In this document: positions 1 to 8,741 of the stretch, in pieces
Layout of the letters: every line of letters begins with the position of its first letter
How positions within the stretch are numbered: the stretch's first letter is position 1
Source: Nisaea sediminum
GTDB taxonomy: Bacteria > Pseudomonadota > Alphaproteobacteria > Thalassobaculales > Thalassobaculaceae
Direction of reading: 5' to 3'
Length of the DNA: 64,000 nucleotides
Assembly (NCBI RefSeq): GCF_014904705.1
Contig: NZ_JACZCQ010000004.1
Span: 124,001-188,000, forward strand
Notes under the pieces: model-generated
What the model was told of the DNA's origin: nothing
Database searches by the model: none
Seen by the model: only the letters and a program-made list of their open reading frames with translations
Made by a program: the position numbers and the translations under genes

Positions 1-269
1 CCGTCAGCGAACTGTCGGAGCGCACCGCTATCGAGCGGAGTGCACTGACCCGGAACCTGAAGATATTGCGCAAGAGAGGCCTGATCTCGTCGGAGGTTGA
101 GGGCCGCGGCCGCGCGCAGCGCGTCGAACTGACCCAGGCCGGCGAACAATGTGTCGCCGACTTCATCCCGGTCTGGTTCGAGGCGCATGACCGGATCAAG
201 GCGGAACTCGGCGAGGAGAAATGGAACATGGTCCAGGACGCGCTGCAGATCCTGAGCGATCTCGAGTGA
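1..269 (+). CDS. MarR-family transcriptional regulator, C-terminal part (truncated by window edge)
   Basis: The frame is open from base 3, so the gene begins upstream of the window and only about 88 C-terminal residues are visible. They start in the recognition helix of a winged-helix domain (ELSERTAIERSALTRNLK), continue through the wing (KRGLISSEVEGRGRAQRVELT) and end in the dimerisation helix. This is the usual layout of MarR regulators, which bind palindromic DNA and respond to small ligands, often phenolics. The synthase gene starts 45 bases downstream on the same strand, so the two may be co-transcribed. The target genes cannot be told from here. Confidence 0.8.
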   Translation, partial: VSELSERTAIERSALTRNLKILRKRGLISSEVEGRGRAQRVELTQAGEQCVADFIPVWFEAHDRIKAELGEEKWNMVQDALQILSDLE

Positions 270-313
270 TCATTTTTAACTGAAGTTGTGCATATACATA
301 ACTGGAGAAAGAC

Positions 314-1588
314 ATGTCTGACGATCCGATCGTGATTACCGGAATGGGCCTCGTCACGCCGCTCGGCGCAGGGGTCGAGACCGTGTGGAAAAGGCTCCTC
401 GAGGGCCGGTCCGGCATCCGCGGCATCGACCGCGTCGACGTCTCGGACCTGCCGACCCGCTTCGCCGGACTGGTGCCGTCGAAGGAGGAGGATGCGGAAG
501 CCGGACTCGATATCGACGCCGTGGTCTCTACGAAGGAGCGGAAGAAGGTCGATCTCTTCACCATCTACGCTCTCGCCGCGGCCGAGGAAGCGCTGACCCA
601 GGCGAACTGGAAACCGGAAGACCAGGAGAGCCGCGACCGCACCGCGACGGCGGTCGCCACCGGCATCGGCGGCTTTCCGACCATCACCGAGGCCAAGGCC
701 ACGCTCGACCAGCGCGGCTACCGGCGCCTCTCCCCCTTCGTCATCCCGGCCTTCCTCGGCAATCTCGCGGCCGGGAACATCTCGATCCGCTACGGCTTCC
801 GGGGGCCGATCGATACGCCGGTGACGGCCTGCGCCGCCGGGCTGCAGGCGATCGGCGACGGCGTCCGGCTGATCCGCGCGGGAGAGGCGGATGTGGTGCT
901 GGCGGGCGGCACCGAAGCCTGCATCGACCGGCTGACCATCGGCGGCTTCGCCGCGGCCCGCGCGCTCTCGACCCGGAACGAGGATCCCGCCGCCGCCTCC
1001 CGCCCCTATGACCGGGACCGGGACGGGTTCGTGCTCGGCGAGGGCGCCGGGCTGGTCGTGTTGGAGCGGCGGAGCCATGCCGAAGCGCGCGGCGCCACTC
1101 CCCTGCTGGAGGTTGCCGGATACGGCACCAGTGCCGACGCCTGGCACATCACCGCCGGACCGGAAGACGGCGGCGGTGCCGCGCTTGCCATTTCGGCCGC
1201 GCTGAACCGGGCCGGCCTCGCGCCGGAGGAGATTGGCTACGTGAACGGGCACGCCACCTCGACCCCTGTTGGCGACCGGGCGGAACTTGCCGCGCTGCGC
1301 CGGGTGTTCGGCAAGGCGCTCACGGCGACGCCGATCTCCTCGACTAAATCCGCGATCGGCCACCTCCTCGGCGCCGCGGGCGGCGTCGAGGCCGTCTTCA
1401 CCGCGCTTGCCGTGCTGCGCGGAACGTTGCCGCCGACGCTGAACTTCACCGCCCCGGACGAGGGCTCCGAGGATCTCGATTTCGTGCCGCTGACGGCGCG
1501 GGCGAGCAATATCGGCGCGGCACTCTGCAACAGCTTCGGCTTCGGCGGGGTAAATGCCGCGCTCTGCCTCCGGGCGCTGAGGGGCTGA
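314..1588 (+). CDS. beta-ketoacyl-ACP synthase II (FabF-type)
   Basis: This 424-residue thiolase-fold condensing enzyme has the length expected for FabF/KAS II, which catalyses decarboxylative Claisen condensation of malonyl-ACP with acyl-ACP. The Cys-His-His triad is visible: C173 in TACAAG, H313 in NGHATSTPVGD, and H350 in KSAIGHLLGAAGG with the conserved K345. The start is set by GGAGAAAG just before ATG 314. There is no acpP, fabD or fabG beside it, so this looks like a stand-alone paralogue for a special acyl chain rather than the housekeeping copy, though that is inference. It ends convergently with the MFS gene. Confidence 0.9.
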   Translation: MSDDPIVITGMGLVTPLGAGVETVWKRLLEGRSGIRGIDRVDVSDLPTRFAGLVPSKEEDAEAGLDIDAVVSTKERKKVDLFTIYALAAAEEALTQANWKPEDQESRDRTATAVATGIGGFPTITEAKATLDQRGYRRLSPFVIPAFLGNLAAGNISIRYGFRGPIDTPVTACAAGLQAIGDGVRLIRAGEADVVLAGGTEACIDRLTIGGFAAARALSTRNEDPAAASRPYDRDRDGFVLGEGAGLVVLERRSHAEARGATPLLEVAGYGTSADAWHITAGPEDGGGAALAISAALNRAGLAPEEIGYVNGHATSTPVGDRAELAALRRVFGKALTATPISSTKSAIGHLLGAAGGVEAVFTALAVLRGTLPPTLNFTAPDEGSEDLDFVPLTARASNIGAALCNSFGFGGVNAALCLRALRG

Positions 1589-1613
1589 CCGCCGGGACCG
1601 GCCGCCTCAGCGC
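1574..1613. terminator. bidirectional hairpin between convergent genes
   Basis: A perfect 9-bp inverted repeat (GCGCTGAGG at 1574-1582, CCTCAGCGC at 1605-1613) spans both stop codons of the convergent synthase and transporter genes. There is no clear T-run, so it may be a stabilising or Rho-assisted 3' hairpin rather than a classic intrinsic terminator. Confidence 0.45.
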
Positions 1614-2788
1614 TTCGGCAGCGAGGCGGCCGCGACCAGCAGCGCGGTGGCGAACATCGACGCCGCAACGGCGCCGAGCGCCGCCGTGATGGAGAATGCG
1701 GTCAGCACCGAGCTCGCGAAGATGACGCCGACCGCGTTGCCGGTCCGGAGCAGCGCGAAGACTTCCGCACGCTTTTCCGGGAGGACCAGGGTGTCGAGGG
1801 TCAGGGAATAATAGGTTCCGAGCGGCGCTATCACGGATCCGATCACGACCGCGCCCACAATGGTCGTCGCGAGCGACAGGCCGGATGCGGCCAGCGTGGC
1901 GCCAACGGCCATGAGCAGCAACAGGAGGACCACCACCGGGCGCGAGAGACGGCGGTTGAAGACGCTGACCCAGATCCCGCCCGAAATGGAGGCGATGCAG
2001 AGCGGCACCGTGAACATGATGGCAAGCGCCGGCTCGTAGCCGAACTTGAGCGCGAGGGCGACGGCGCCGATCTCGATCGAGGCGACGACCGCACCGCCGA
2101 CCGTCGCACAGAGCAGCCAGAGGCCAACCGCGGGCGTCAGCACCGAGGTCCTTGCCGGCTGCACCTTCTCGCCATGCACCGAGGCGACGTGCGGGACGAT
2201 CAGGCACGGCACGAACCCGAGCGCCGCCAGCGCCAGGATACCGAAGGTCGGCGAGATGCTGCCGAGGCCGGACGCGATCACCGGCGACAGGACGAAGGTC
2301 ACCTCTCCGAGCGTTGCAGCAATCCCCAATGCCCTCGGGAGCCCCGCCGTCGAAGTCAGACTGTTCAGGATGGAGCGCAGGTAACCGAACGCCGCGCCGT
2401 TCACCGAGCCCGCAATCGCCGCGCAAACGAACAGCCAGACGAAGGGAATGCCGAAGAAGGCCAGAGCAGCCATCAGCACCAGTGCAATCGTCCGGATCGA
2501 AACCAGAAGCTGCAGGTAGCGCGCCGCTGCGACGTTCCGGCCGAGACGCGTGATCGGAACCGCTCCGAGCACCTGGGCGAGGGTCATGACGAGGATAAGC
2601 GCCGCCCCCTGGCTGGCATCGCCGGTGAGGCCGAGCGTGAGCAGCGCGAAGGCGACCGGACTTGCCGCCTGCGGCACGTTCAGGGTTGCGGAGGAGGCGA
2701 ACCAGCGCAGCAGAGACCAGCGACCGGTCGGCGATCCCTCGGGCGGTGGGCCGGAATCGTCGGCCTGAACATCGGGACGGTCAGTCAT
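1607..2788 (-). CDS. MFS transporter
   Basis: This is a hydrophobic protein of about 393 residues with roughly twelve predicted membrane helices, such as ASPVAFALLTLGLTG, TIALVLMAALAFFG and VGLWLLCATVGGAVVA. The arrangement fits a major facilitator superfamily permease of the efflux/UMF type. The start is uncertain: ATG 2788 (MTDRPDVQ) is used here, but the frame stays open to an ATG at 2869, adding 27 Pro/Gly-rich residues, and neither has a strong Shine-Dalgarno. It is convergent with the synthase and lies downstream of the large catabolic operon, separated by a spacer of about 160 bp. The substrate cannot be deduced. Confidence 0.8.
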   Translation of the reverse strand: MTDRPDVQADDSGPPPEGSPTGRWSLLRWFASSATLNVPQAASPVAFALLTLGLTGDASQGAALILVMTLAQVLGAVPITRLGRNVAAARYLQLLVSIRTIALVLMAALAFFGIPFVWLFVCAAIAGSVNGAAFGYLRSILNSLTSTAGLPRALGIAATLGEVTFVLSPVIASGLGSISPTFGILALAALGFVPCLIVPHVASVHGEKVQPARTSVLTPAVGLWLLCATVGGAVVASIEIGAVALALKFGYEPALAIMFTVPLCIASISGGIWVSVFNRRLSRPVVVLLLLLMAVGATLAASGLSLATTIVGAVVIGSVIAPLGTYYSLTLDTLVLPEKRAEVFALLRTGNAVGVIFASSVLTAFSITAALGAVAASMFATALLVAAASLPKR

Positions 2789-2916
2789 GGCGAGCGCTGT
2801 GCTTTGGAAAGGCCCGGCAAACGGCGGCGTTTCCGGCCCGGATGGACCGGGACGCTCCCGGACGTTCATACCCTTGACGGAGTGAGGACGTTACCCCACG
2901 AGGACGGACCTTACCG

Positions 2917-2929
2917 CCGGGCACCCCGG
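2917..2929 (-). terminator. small GC hairpin after the catabolic operon
   Basis: A 5-bp stem with a 3-nt loop (CCGGG-CAC-CCCGG on the plus strand) lies 22 bases beyond the stop codon of the last gene of the 14-kb operon. It lacks a T-run and is short, so it is only a weak candidate for the 3' end of that transcript. Confidence 0.25.
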
Positions 2930-2951
2930 TGTCAATGCCAGGGCAGCGACG

Positions 2952-4334
2952 TTACCAGACGGAAGCGGCCGACTCGCCCGCTATCCGGCCAAGCGCCACC
3001 GCCGTGAGCAGGCCGTTGCCGGACAGATAACCCGAGATATCCGGCCCGGAGACGCCGACGGCGGCGCCGCCCGCGGCGAAAAGGTTGGGAAAGCAGGAAC
3101 CGTCCTCGCGCAGCACCCGCGCATCGCCATCGACGGCGAGCCCGCCCTGGGTGTGGAACAGGGCCCCGGTGACGCGGACGGCAAAGAAGGGCGCCTGCAG
3201 CCCCGGCGTCTTGCCGAGATCGCGGCCGAACCGGTCGACCTCCTGCTCGTATGTTTCCAGAATCGCGGCCTCCAGCTTCTGCTGCGGCGCGCCGGTAAAT
3301 TCAGCCAGGGTGTCCAGGCTGTTGCATTGACGGACAGCGCCGGCATGGACCGCGTCCCGGTAGTCCGGAAACTCCAGCCCGAGCGTGTGCAGACGCGCGT
3401 CATAGATATCGAACGCGATGCCGCCCGGCTGCTTCAGGACGTCGACCGCCTGTTCGCTGTAGCCCTGATGCTCGTTAGCGAAACGATCGCCGTTGCGGTT
3501 CACCTGGATCCCGCCTTCCATCATCAGGGCCCAGGTGATCAGGATCCGGTGCGGCACGGCGAGCGAGCCGTGTCCCTGGCACGCCGTCAGATCGCGGATC
3601 TCGGCGCCGAGCGCCTCGCCCCAGATCACCGCATCGCCGGTATTGCCCGCATGTCCGTGATATTCGGCCCCGGCCATCGCGGGAATATGCTCCGCCACCA
3701 TGTCCGGATTGCCGCCATATCCGTTGCAGGCGAGAACCAGGCTGCCGCAGCCGATGAGCTCGCCGCTGCCGTCCGGCCGGGTAATCTCGACCCCGGCGAT
3801 CATGCCGTCGTCGTCAACGAAAAGCGTCGTCACGCGGGCATCGGTCATGACCGGAACGCCCGCCTCCATCACCGCCTGAAGCAAGCGGGTCAACAGCGCC
3901 TCGCCCGTGCGCTCCGGTACCGCATGCATCCGGTGCCGGCTGTGTCCCGGATAGAGAAAGCCGTCCAGCAGCTCGAAGGGAATACCGTGCTCGTCTTCGA
4001 GCCATTCCAATGCGGAGCCGATGGCCTCGACCACCTCCGCCGCGACCGTCGGATCGGAGCGATCGTGGGATTTGCGCTGGATATCCTCCAGGAACAGCCC
4101 GGGATCGTCGTCGATCCCCTGTGCCTGCTGCCAGCGCGTCGCCGCTGCAGGAATGAAACCCGAGGACATGGAGGTGGAGCCGAACGGGCTCTCGTCCCGT
4201 TCCAGAACCAGCACTTCGCCCCCCGCGTCGGCCGCCGCCAGAGCTGCGGTCAGCCCGCAGGCCCCGGCTCCGACGACGACGATCTGGACCCGGGTCTCGA
4301 ATTCGACCTCTTCGGCGGACGCGATGCCGATCAT
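2952..4334 (-). CDS. FAD-dependent oxidoreductase (fumarate reductase / 3-ketosteroid dehydrogenase / TcuA family)
   Basis: This 460-residue flavoprotein starts with an ADP-binding Rossmann motif, VVVGAGACGLTAALAAADAG, and ends with the family's FAD-binding segment (FPNLFAAGGAAVGVSG, GYLSGNGLL). The family (FAD_binding_2) performs alpha,beta-desaturation or its reverse on dicarboxylates, ketosteroids and tricarballylate. ATG 4334 overlaps the stop of the upstream hydrolase as ATGA. A much longer in-frame opening upstream lies inside the hydrolase gene and is not coding. As last gene of the operon it could supply the unsaturated acid used by the aconitase-type hydratase encoded earlier. The substrate is unknown. 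Confidence 0.85.
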   Translation of the reverse strand: MIGIASAEEVEFETRVQIVVVGAGACGLTAALAAADAGGEVLVLERDESPFGSTSMSSGFIPAAATRWQQAQGIDDDPGLFLEDIQRKSHDRSDPTVAAEVVEAIGSALEWLEDEHGIPFELLDGFLYPGHSRHRMHAVPERTGEALLTRLLQAVMEAGVPVMTDARVTTLFVDDDGMIAGVEITRPDGSGELIGCGSLVLACNGYGGNPDMVAEHIPAMAGAEYHGHAGNTGDAVIWGEALGAEIRDLTACQGHGSLAVPHRILITWALMMEGGIQVNRNGDRFANEHQGYSEQAVDVLKQPGGIAFDIYDARLHTLGLEFPDYRDAVHAGAVRQCNSLDTLAEFTGAPQQKLEAAILETYEQEVDRFGRDLGKTPGLQAPFFAVRVTGALFHTQGGLAVDGDARVLREDGSCFPNLFAAGGAAVGVSGPDISGYLSGNGLLTAVALGRIAGESAASVW

Positions 4335-4939
4335 ACAGACAGCCTTCCGATCACATCCGCGCAGCTCTCGATCCCGGCGACGCTCTTCAACGCCGCAATG
4401 TTGGTCTCGTGCACTTCCGGCGAGAAAGCGGCGCAGCCGTCCGAGAGCACAGTGACGTGGAAATCGCGGACGTGGGCGTCGCGCACCGTCGAGGCGACGC
4501 CGCCGTTGGTGACGATGCCGCCAACGACGAGATGCTCGATCCCGGCGCGGTTCAGCACCCATTCGAGGCGGCTCATGTAGAAGGCGGAGAAGGCCACCTT
4601 CTCGACCTTGATGTCGGCTGGCGCGAGGTCCTCGATCAGGTCCTGCCCGAAGCTGCCGGGGGCGAAATCGCCTTTCCGGAGGAACGGCCGGAGCTGTTTC
4701 AGGTGCGGCGAGACGAAGGGCTCGCCGCCCTTGCCCGGTACGAGCGTAAAATGGGTCGAGACGATCCAGCCGCCCACCGACCGCATGGCGTCCGCCACCG
4801 GCTTCAGCTTCGCCGGCAGAGCCGCGATCTCGGCCGCCTTGGCGCCGCCCCGGGCATAGGCGCCTTCGGGGTGGAGGAAGTCGTTCTGCATGTCGACCAG
4901 CAGCAGCGCCGTGGTCGCAGGATCGAAACTGCCCGCCAT
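4331..4939 (-). CDS. isochorismatase/cysteine-hydrolase family protein lacking the nucleophilic Cys
   Basis: This 202-residue alpha/beta protein has the isochorismatase fold. D16 in LLLVDMQNDFLHP and K114 in KVEKVAFSAF match the catalytic Asp and Lys of nicotinamidase- and ureidoacrylate-hydrolase-like enzymes. In the third motif, GGIVTNGGVASTVRDA, the usual Cys position holds Gly147; the DNA reads aac-ggc-ggc-gtc. The protein is therefore either a non-cysteine member such as isochorismatase itself, a divergent amidase, or inactive. It overlaps hyuA by one base (TGATG) and the FAD gene as ATGA, so it is translationally coupled and probably acts on the product of ring opening. Confidence 0.8.
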   Translation of the reverse strand: MAGSFDPATTALLLVDMQNDFLHPEGAYARGGAKAAEIAALPAKLKPVADAMRSVGGWIVSTHFTLVPGKGGEPFVSPHLKQLRPFLRKGDFAPGSFGQDLIEDLAPADIKVEKVAFSAFYMSRLEWVLNRAGIEHLVVGGIVTNGGVASTVRDAHVRDFHVTVLSDGCAAFSPEVHETNIAALKSVAGIESCADVIGRLSV

Positions 4940-7008
4940 CAGCCTTTCCTCGCGATCGTGAAGTTGCCGTAGCTGTCGACCGTGCCCGTGAGGTCCGGAT
5001 CGACGAGGATCGTCGTGTCCGCCTGCTCCAGCACCGCCGGCCCCGGCACCTCGGCCCCGACCGGAAGCGAGAGCCGGTCATAGACCGGGCTGTCCCACCA
5101 GGCGCCGTCGAACCAGATCTTCCGCGCGCCGGTGCGCGAGGCCTCAACCGAACCGCCGGCCGCCGGCGCCAGCAGGGCGAGATCGAATTTCGGCCGCTTG
5201 CCCATGACGGCGACGCGAAGATTCATCACCCGGATGCCTATACCTTCCAGCAGGCTGCCGAAGGCGGACCGGTAGGCCGCTTCGAAGGCCGAGCGGATCT
5301 TCGCCACATCGAGCGCCGCGGATCCACCGTTCATGGCGTCCGGCACCGGCACGGATACGGTGTGGGTCTGGCCGAGATAGAGCATGTCGAACTCGACCAT
5401 GCGCTCGACACCCTCGAAGACCACGTTGGCGCCAGAGAGCAGCCCTTCGGCCTCTGCGACGATCTCGTCGACCGCCGTGTTGAGCACAGCCACGTCGAGC
5501 GCGTCCAGAAGGGTGTTCAGGGTCTGCACCCGGTCGTGCCGCATGTCGGCGATGACGCAGCCGAGCGCGCTGGTGACACCCGGATAGCGCGGGACCAGCG
5601 CCCTCGCGAGGCCGACCTCCTTGATCAGCGCGCCGGTATGCAGCGCGCCGCCGCCGCCGAACGGCATGGCGGTGAAGCTCTTCGGATCGTGCCCGCGCTC
5701 GATGGAGACAAGACGGATCGCGCCCGCCATCTTGGCGTTGGCGACGCGCACGATGGCTTCCGCCGCTTCCATGACCTCGATGCCGAGCGGCTCGGCGACA
5801 TGGATGCGGATCGCCTCCTTCGCCGCTTCCACGTCGAGGCGGGCGAGCTTGCCGCCAATCGGGCGCTCAGCGTTGATCCGCCCCATGACGACATTCGCGT
5901 CGGTCACGGTGGGGCGTTTGTTGCCGAGGCCGTAGCAGACCGGACCCGGATCGGAGCCCGCGCTTTCCGGGCCGACCTGCAGCAGGCCGCCGCGGTCGAC
6001 CGAGGCGATGGAGCCGCCGCCGGCGCCGATGGTGGTGATCTCGATCATCGGGGTGCGGACCACCATGCCGAAATCGATCGAGGTCTGGGCGCTGAGCGCA
6101 CTCTCTCCGTCCGCGACGAGCGAGACGTCGAAGCTGGTGCCGCCCATATCGCAGGTGATGATGTTCGGCTCGCCCGCCGCCGCCGCGATATAGGCACCGG
6201 CAATCACGCCCGCCGCCGGGCCGGAGAGCGCGGTGCGCACCGGCAGGGCGCGCGCGACCTCGGCCGACATGACGCCGCCGTTCGACTGCACGATAAGCAC
6301 CTGGCCGCCGAAACCGCCTTCCCGGAGACCGTTTTCTAAGCGTTCGAGATAGTTCCCGACCGGCGGCTGCAGATAGGCGTTGAGAGACGCGGTCGAGCCG
6401 CGCTCGAACTCGCGGATTTCCGGCAGGATGACGCTGGACGCCGTCACATGCGGGTTCGGCCAGACCTGCTTCACCGCGTCCAGCGCGACCTTCTCGTTGG
6501 CATCGTTGGCATAGGCGTTGACGAAGAAGACGCAGACAGACTCGGCACCGCGCTCCAGCAAAATTTTTGCCGCCGCTTTGACCGCCTCCGGATCGACTGG
6601 CGTATGGACGGAGCCGTCCGCCAGCACCCGTTCGTCAACCTCCAGGCGGAGGTCGCGCGGGACGACGGGATCGAAACTGCCCCAGAGGCCCCAGGTCTGC
6701 GGCCGGTCGCGCCGGCGCATCTCCAGCACGTCGCGGAAACCGGTGGTGGTGATCACCCCTGTGCGGGCGCCGTTGCGCTCCAGCAGCGCGTTGGTGCCGA
6801 CCGTCGTGCCGTGCACGATGGTGCCGATGGCGCCGAGCTCGACACCGCCCTCGGCGATCCCGCCGCGGATGCCCTCAGACTGGTCCGGCTTGGTCGAGGG
6901 GACCTTGGCAACGCCGCAGGTGCCCGCCGCCTCGTCGAGGAAGAAGAGATCGGTGAAAGTCCCGCCGACATCGACTCCGACGACGGTCTTCCGGCTCATG
7001 TCATTCAT
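4939..7008 (-). CDS. hyuA: hydantoinase/oxoprolinase subunit A (HyuA-like)
   Basis: This 689-residue protein starts with an actin-like ATPase motif, VGVDVGGTFTDLFFLD, as in N-methylhydantoinase A, 5-oxoprolinase, caprolactamase and the acetone carboxylase beta subunit. Further conserved blocks are IVHGTTVGTNALLERNGA, LSGPAAGVIAGA and CDMGGTSFDVSL. The family couples ATP hydrolysis, by phosphorylating the substrate, to hydrolysis of a ring amide or to carboxylation. ATG 7008 overlaps the hyuB stop as ATGA and gives the canonical N-terminus; a longer upstream opening is a shadow inside hyuB. The paired B subunit favours a two-subunit amidohydrolase acting on a lactam, imide or hydantoin, but the exact substrate is open. 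Confidence 0.9.
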   Translation of the reverse strand: MNDMSRKTVVGVDVGGTFTDLFFLDEAAGTCGVAKVPSTKPDQSEGIRGGIAEGGVELGAIGTIVHGTTVGTNALLERNGARTGVITTTGFRDVLEMRRRDRPQTWGLWGSFDPVVPRDLRLEVDERVLADGSVHTPVDPEAVKAAAKILLERGAESVCVFFVNAYANDANEKVALDAVKQVWPNPHVTASSVILPEIREFERGSTASLNAYLQPPVGNYLERLENGLREGGFGGQVLIVQSNGGVMSAEVARALPVRTALSGPAAGVIAGAYIAAAAGEPNIITCDMGGTSFDVSLVADGESALSAQTSIDFGMVVRTPMIEITTIGAGGGSIASVDRGGLLQVGPESAGSDPGPVCYGLGNKRPTVTDANVVMGRINAERPIGGKLARLDVEAAKEAIRIHVAEPLGIEVMEAAEAIVRVANAKMAGAIRLVSIERGHDPKSFTAMPFGGGGALHTGALIKEVGLARALVPRYPGVTSALGCVIADMRHDRVQTLNTLLDALDVAVLNTAVDEIVAEAEGLLSGANVVFEGVERMVEFDMLYLGQTHTVSVPVPDAMNGGSAALDVAKIRSAFEAAYRSAFGSLLEGIGIRVMNLRVAVMGKRPKFDLALLAPAAGGSVEASRTGARKIWFDGAWWDSPVYDRLSLPVGAEVPGPAVLEQADTTILVDPDLTGTVDSYGNFTIARKG

Positions 7009-8741
7009 TGCGCAGACTCCGCGCGCAGGTGTTCGGTAGCCGCGGCATCGACGGAACCGTCGGCCGCGATGACGGTGCGGTAGGTTTCCTTTGCGGCCCC
7101 GGCGCTGACATAGCCGAGGCGCACGTCTTCGGCGACCGCCGCCGGATCGCGCTCCAGCACGTCGCCGTAGCCGCCGCCGCCCGGCGTCTCCAGCCGCACC
7201 TTCTGGCCTTTCGCCAGCTTGATGCCGACCATCTTGGAGGCCATCGGCGGGACGTGATCCCCGTCCGCCTGCTCGTAGGTGAATTTGTTCAGCGCTGCGG
7301 AACCGCCGCCGACCACGCCCTTCGGCGCGAAACGGCCACGCTCTCCGAAGAGGAAGACATCCGCCTTCTCCTCCAGCAGCTCGATCTCGTAGATCGCGCC
7401 TAGCCCGCCGCGATGCCGCCCGGCGCCGCCGCTGTCGGGGCGGAGTGCCCACTGGGTGAAGCGCACCGGATAGGCGGCCTCGAGGATCTCCATCGCCGGG
7501 ATCGTCGCGGTCGAGATCGGCGCGTTGCCATGGTTCAGACCGTCGCCCTTCGGATTGCCGCCATGGCCGCCGCCGAAGAAGGAGAACATCACCCAGCGCC
7601 GCCCGTCCTTGCGGTGCCCGGCGAGCGAGAGCGCGTTGATCGTGCCGTAGGCGCAGCCGTTCACCCGCTCCGGCGCCGCCGTGCTGAGCGCGACGAAGAC
7701 CGTGTCGATGATGCGCAGGATGGTTTCCGTGTACCCCCCGACCGGCTTCGGCGCGGAGACGCTGAGCAGGCTGCCCTCGGGAATAACGAACTCGATCGGC
7801 GCGAGCACGCCCGCATTGGCCGGGACGTCCTTGAAGACATGCTTCAGTGCCACGTAGCAGGAGGCGATGGCGGTCGAGCGGGAGATGTTCACCGGCCCGT
7901 CGCAGGCGGGCGAGGTGCGCGAGAAGTCGAGCACCATCTTCTCGCCCTCGATGACGATGTCGAGCGCGATGCGGAGCGGCTCGTCCACGATGCCGTCATT
8001 GTCGAGGAAATCGTCGGCGGAATAGCGTCCGTCCGGCATGTCGCCGATCAGGCTGCGCATGAGCTGGCCCGCGCGGTCCCGCAGCTCGGTCATGGCGCCC
8101 GCGACGGTGCCGGCTCCGTACTCGTCGAGCAGCGCTCCCAACCGCTCGTTGCCGAGCCGCAGCGCGTTGATCTGGCCGTTGAGGTCGCCGTAGAGACTTC
8201 CCGGCAGGCGAGAATTGGCCTTCAGGATATCGACCACGTCGGTGCGCATCTCGCCCCTGGCGAAGAGTTTCACCGGCGGGATCATCATCCCTTCCTGGAA
8301 ACTCTCGGTCGCGACAGGGTTGTAGTTGCCCGGCACGTTGCCTCCGACATCGTGCCAGTGGCCGACCGAGGCGAGGAAACAGAAGAGCTCGCCGTCCCGG
8401 TAGAAGGGCTGCACCAGCTTGAAGTCGGAAAGGTGGGTGCCGCCCTCGTAGGGATCGTTGAAGATGAAGACGTCGCCCTCGGAAATCCCCCCGGCGCCGA
8501 ACTTGTCGATCACCGCCTTCACCGCGAAGGACATGGCGCCGACGAAGATCGGCAGGCCGGACTTGCCCTGCACCAGCGTCTCGCCGGTGGTCGCGTGGTA
8601 GAGGCCGTGCGAGGCGTCATGTGCCTCGGCGATGATCGGGTTGAAGGCGCTGCGGAAAAGCGTCGCGTCCATCTCGTCGGCGATCTGCTCCAGCCGGCCC
8701 TTCAGAACCGCGAGCGTGACCGGATCGAGGTCGGCCATCAC
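7005..8741 (-). CDS. hyuB: hydantoinase/oxoprolinase subunit B (HyuB-like)
   Basis: This 578-residue protein has the normal length for hydantoinase B. It shows the family start (DPVTLAVLKGRLEQIADEM) and blocks such as IFNDPYEGGTHLSDFK, SVGHWHDVGGNVPGNY and the Gly-rich SFFGGGHGGNPKGDG near the C-terminus. It pairs with HyuA in an ATP-dependent ring-amide hydrolase. Both neighbouring genes overlap it as ATGA, which would keep A and B stoichiometric. Its position directly after the lyase gene ties ring opening to downstream carbon-skeleton cleavage in one transcript. Two adjacent ATGs are possible starts. Confidence 0.9.
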   Translation of the reverse strand: MMADLDPVTLAVLKGRLEQIADEMDATLFRSAFNPIIAEAHDASHGLYHATTGETLVQGKSGLPIFVGAMSFAVKAVIDKFGAGGISEGDVFIFNDPYEGGTHLSDFKLVQPFYRDGELFCFLASVGHWHDVGGNVPGNYNPVATESFQEGMMIPPVKLFARGEMRTDVVDILKANSRLPGSLYGDLNGQINALRLGNERLGALLDEYGAGTVAGAMTELRDRAGQLMRSLIGDMPDGRYSADDFLDNDGIVDEPLRIALDIVIEGEKMVLDFSRTSPACDGPVNISRSTAIASCYVALKHVFKDVPANAGVLAPIEFVIPEGSLLSVSAPKPVGGYTETILRIIDTVFVALSTAAPERVNGCAYGTINALSLAGHRKDGRRWVMFSFFGGGHGGNPKGDGLNHGNAPISTATIPAMEILEAAYPVRFTQWALRPDSGGAGRHRGGLGAIYEIELLEEKADVFLFGERGRFAPKGVVGGGSAALNKFTYEQADGDHVPPMASKMVGIKLAKGQKVRLETPGGGGYGDVLERDPAAVAEDVRLGYVSAGAAKETYRTVIAADGSVDAAATEHLRAESAQ

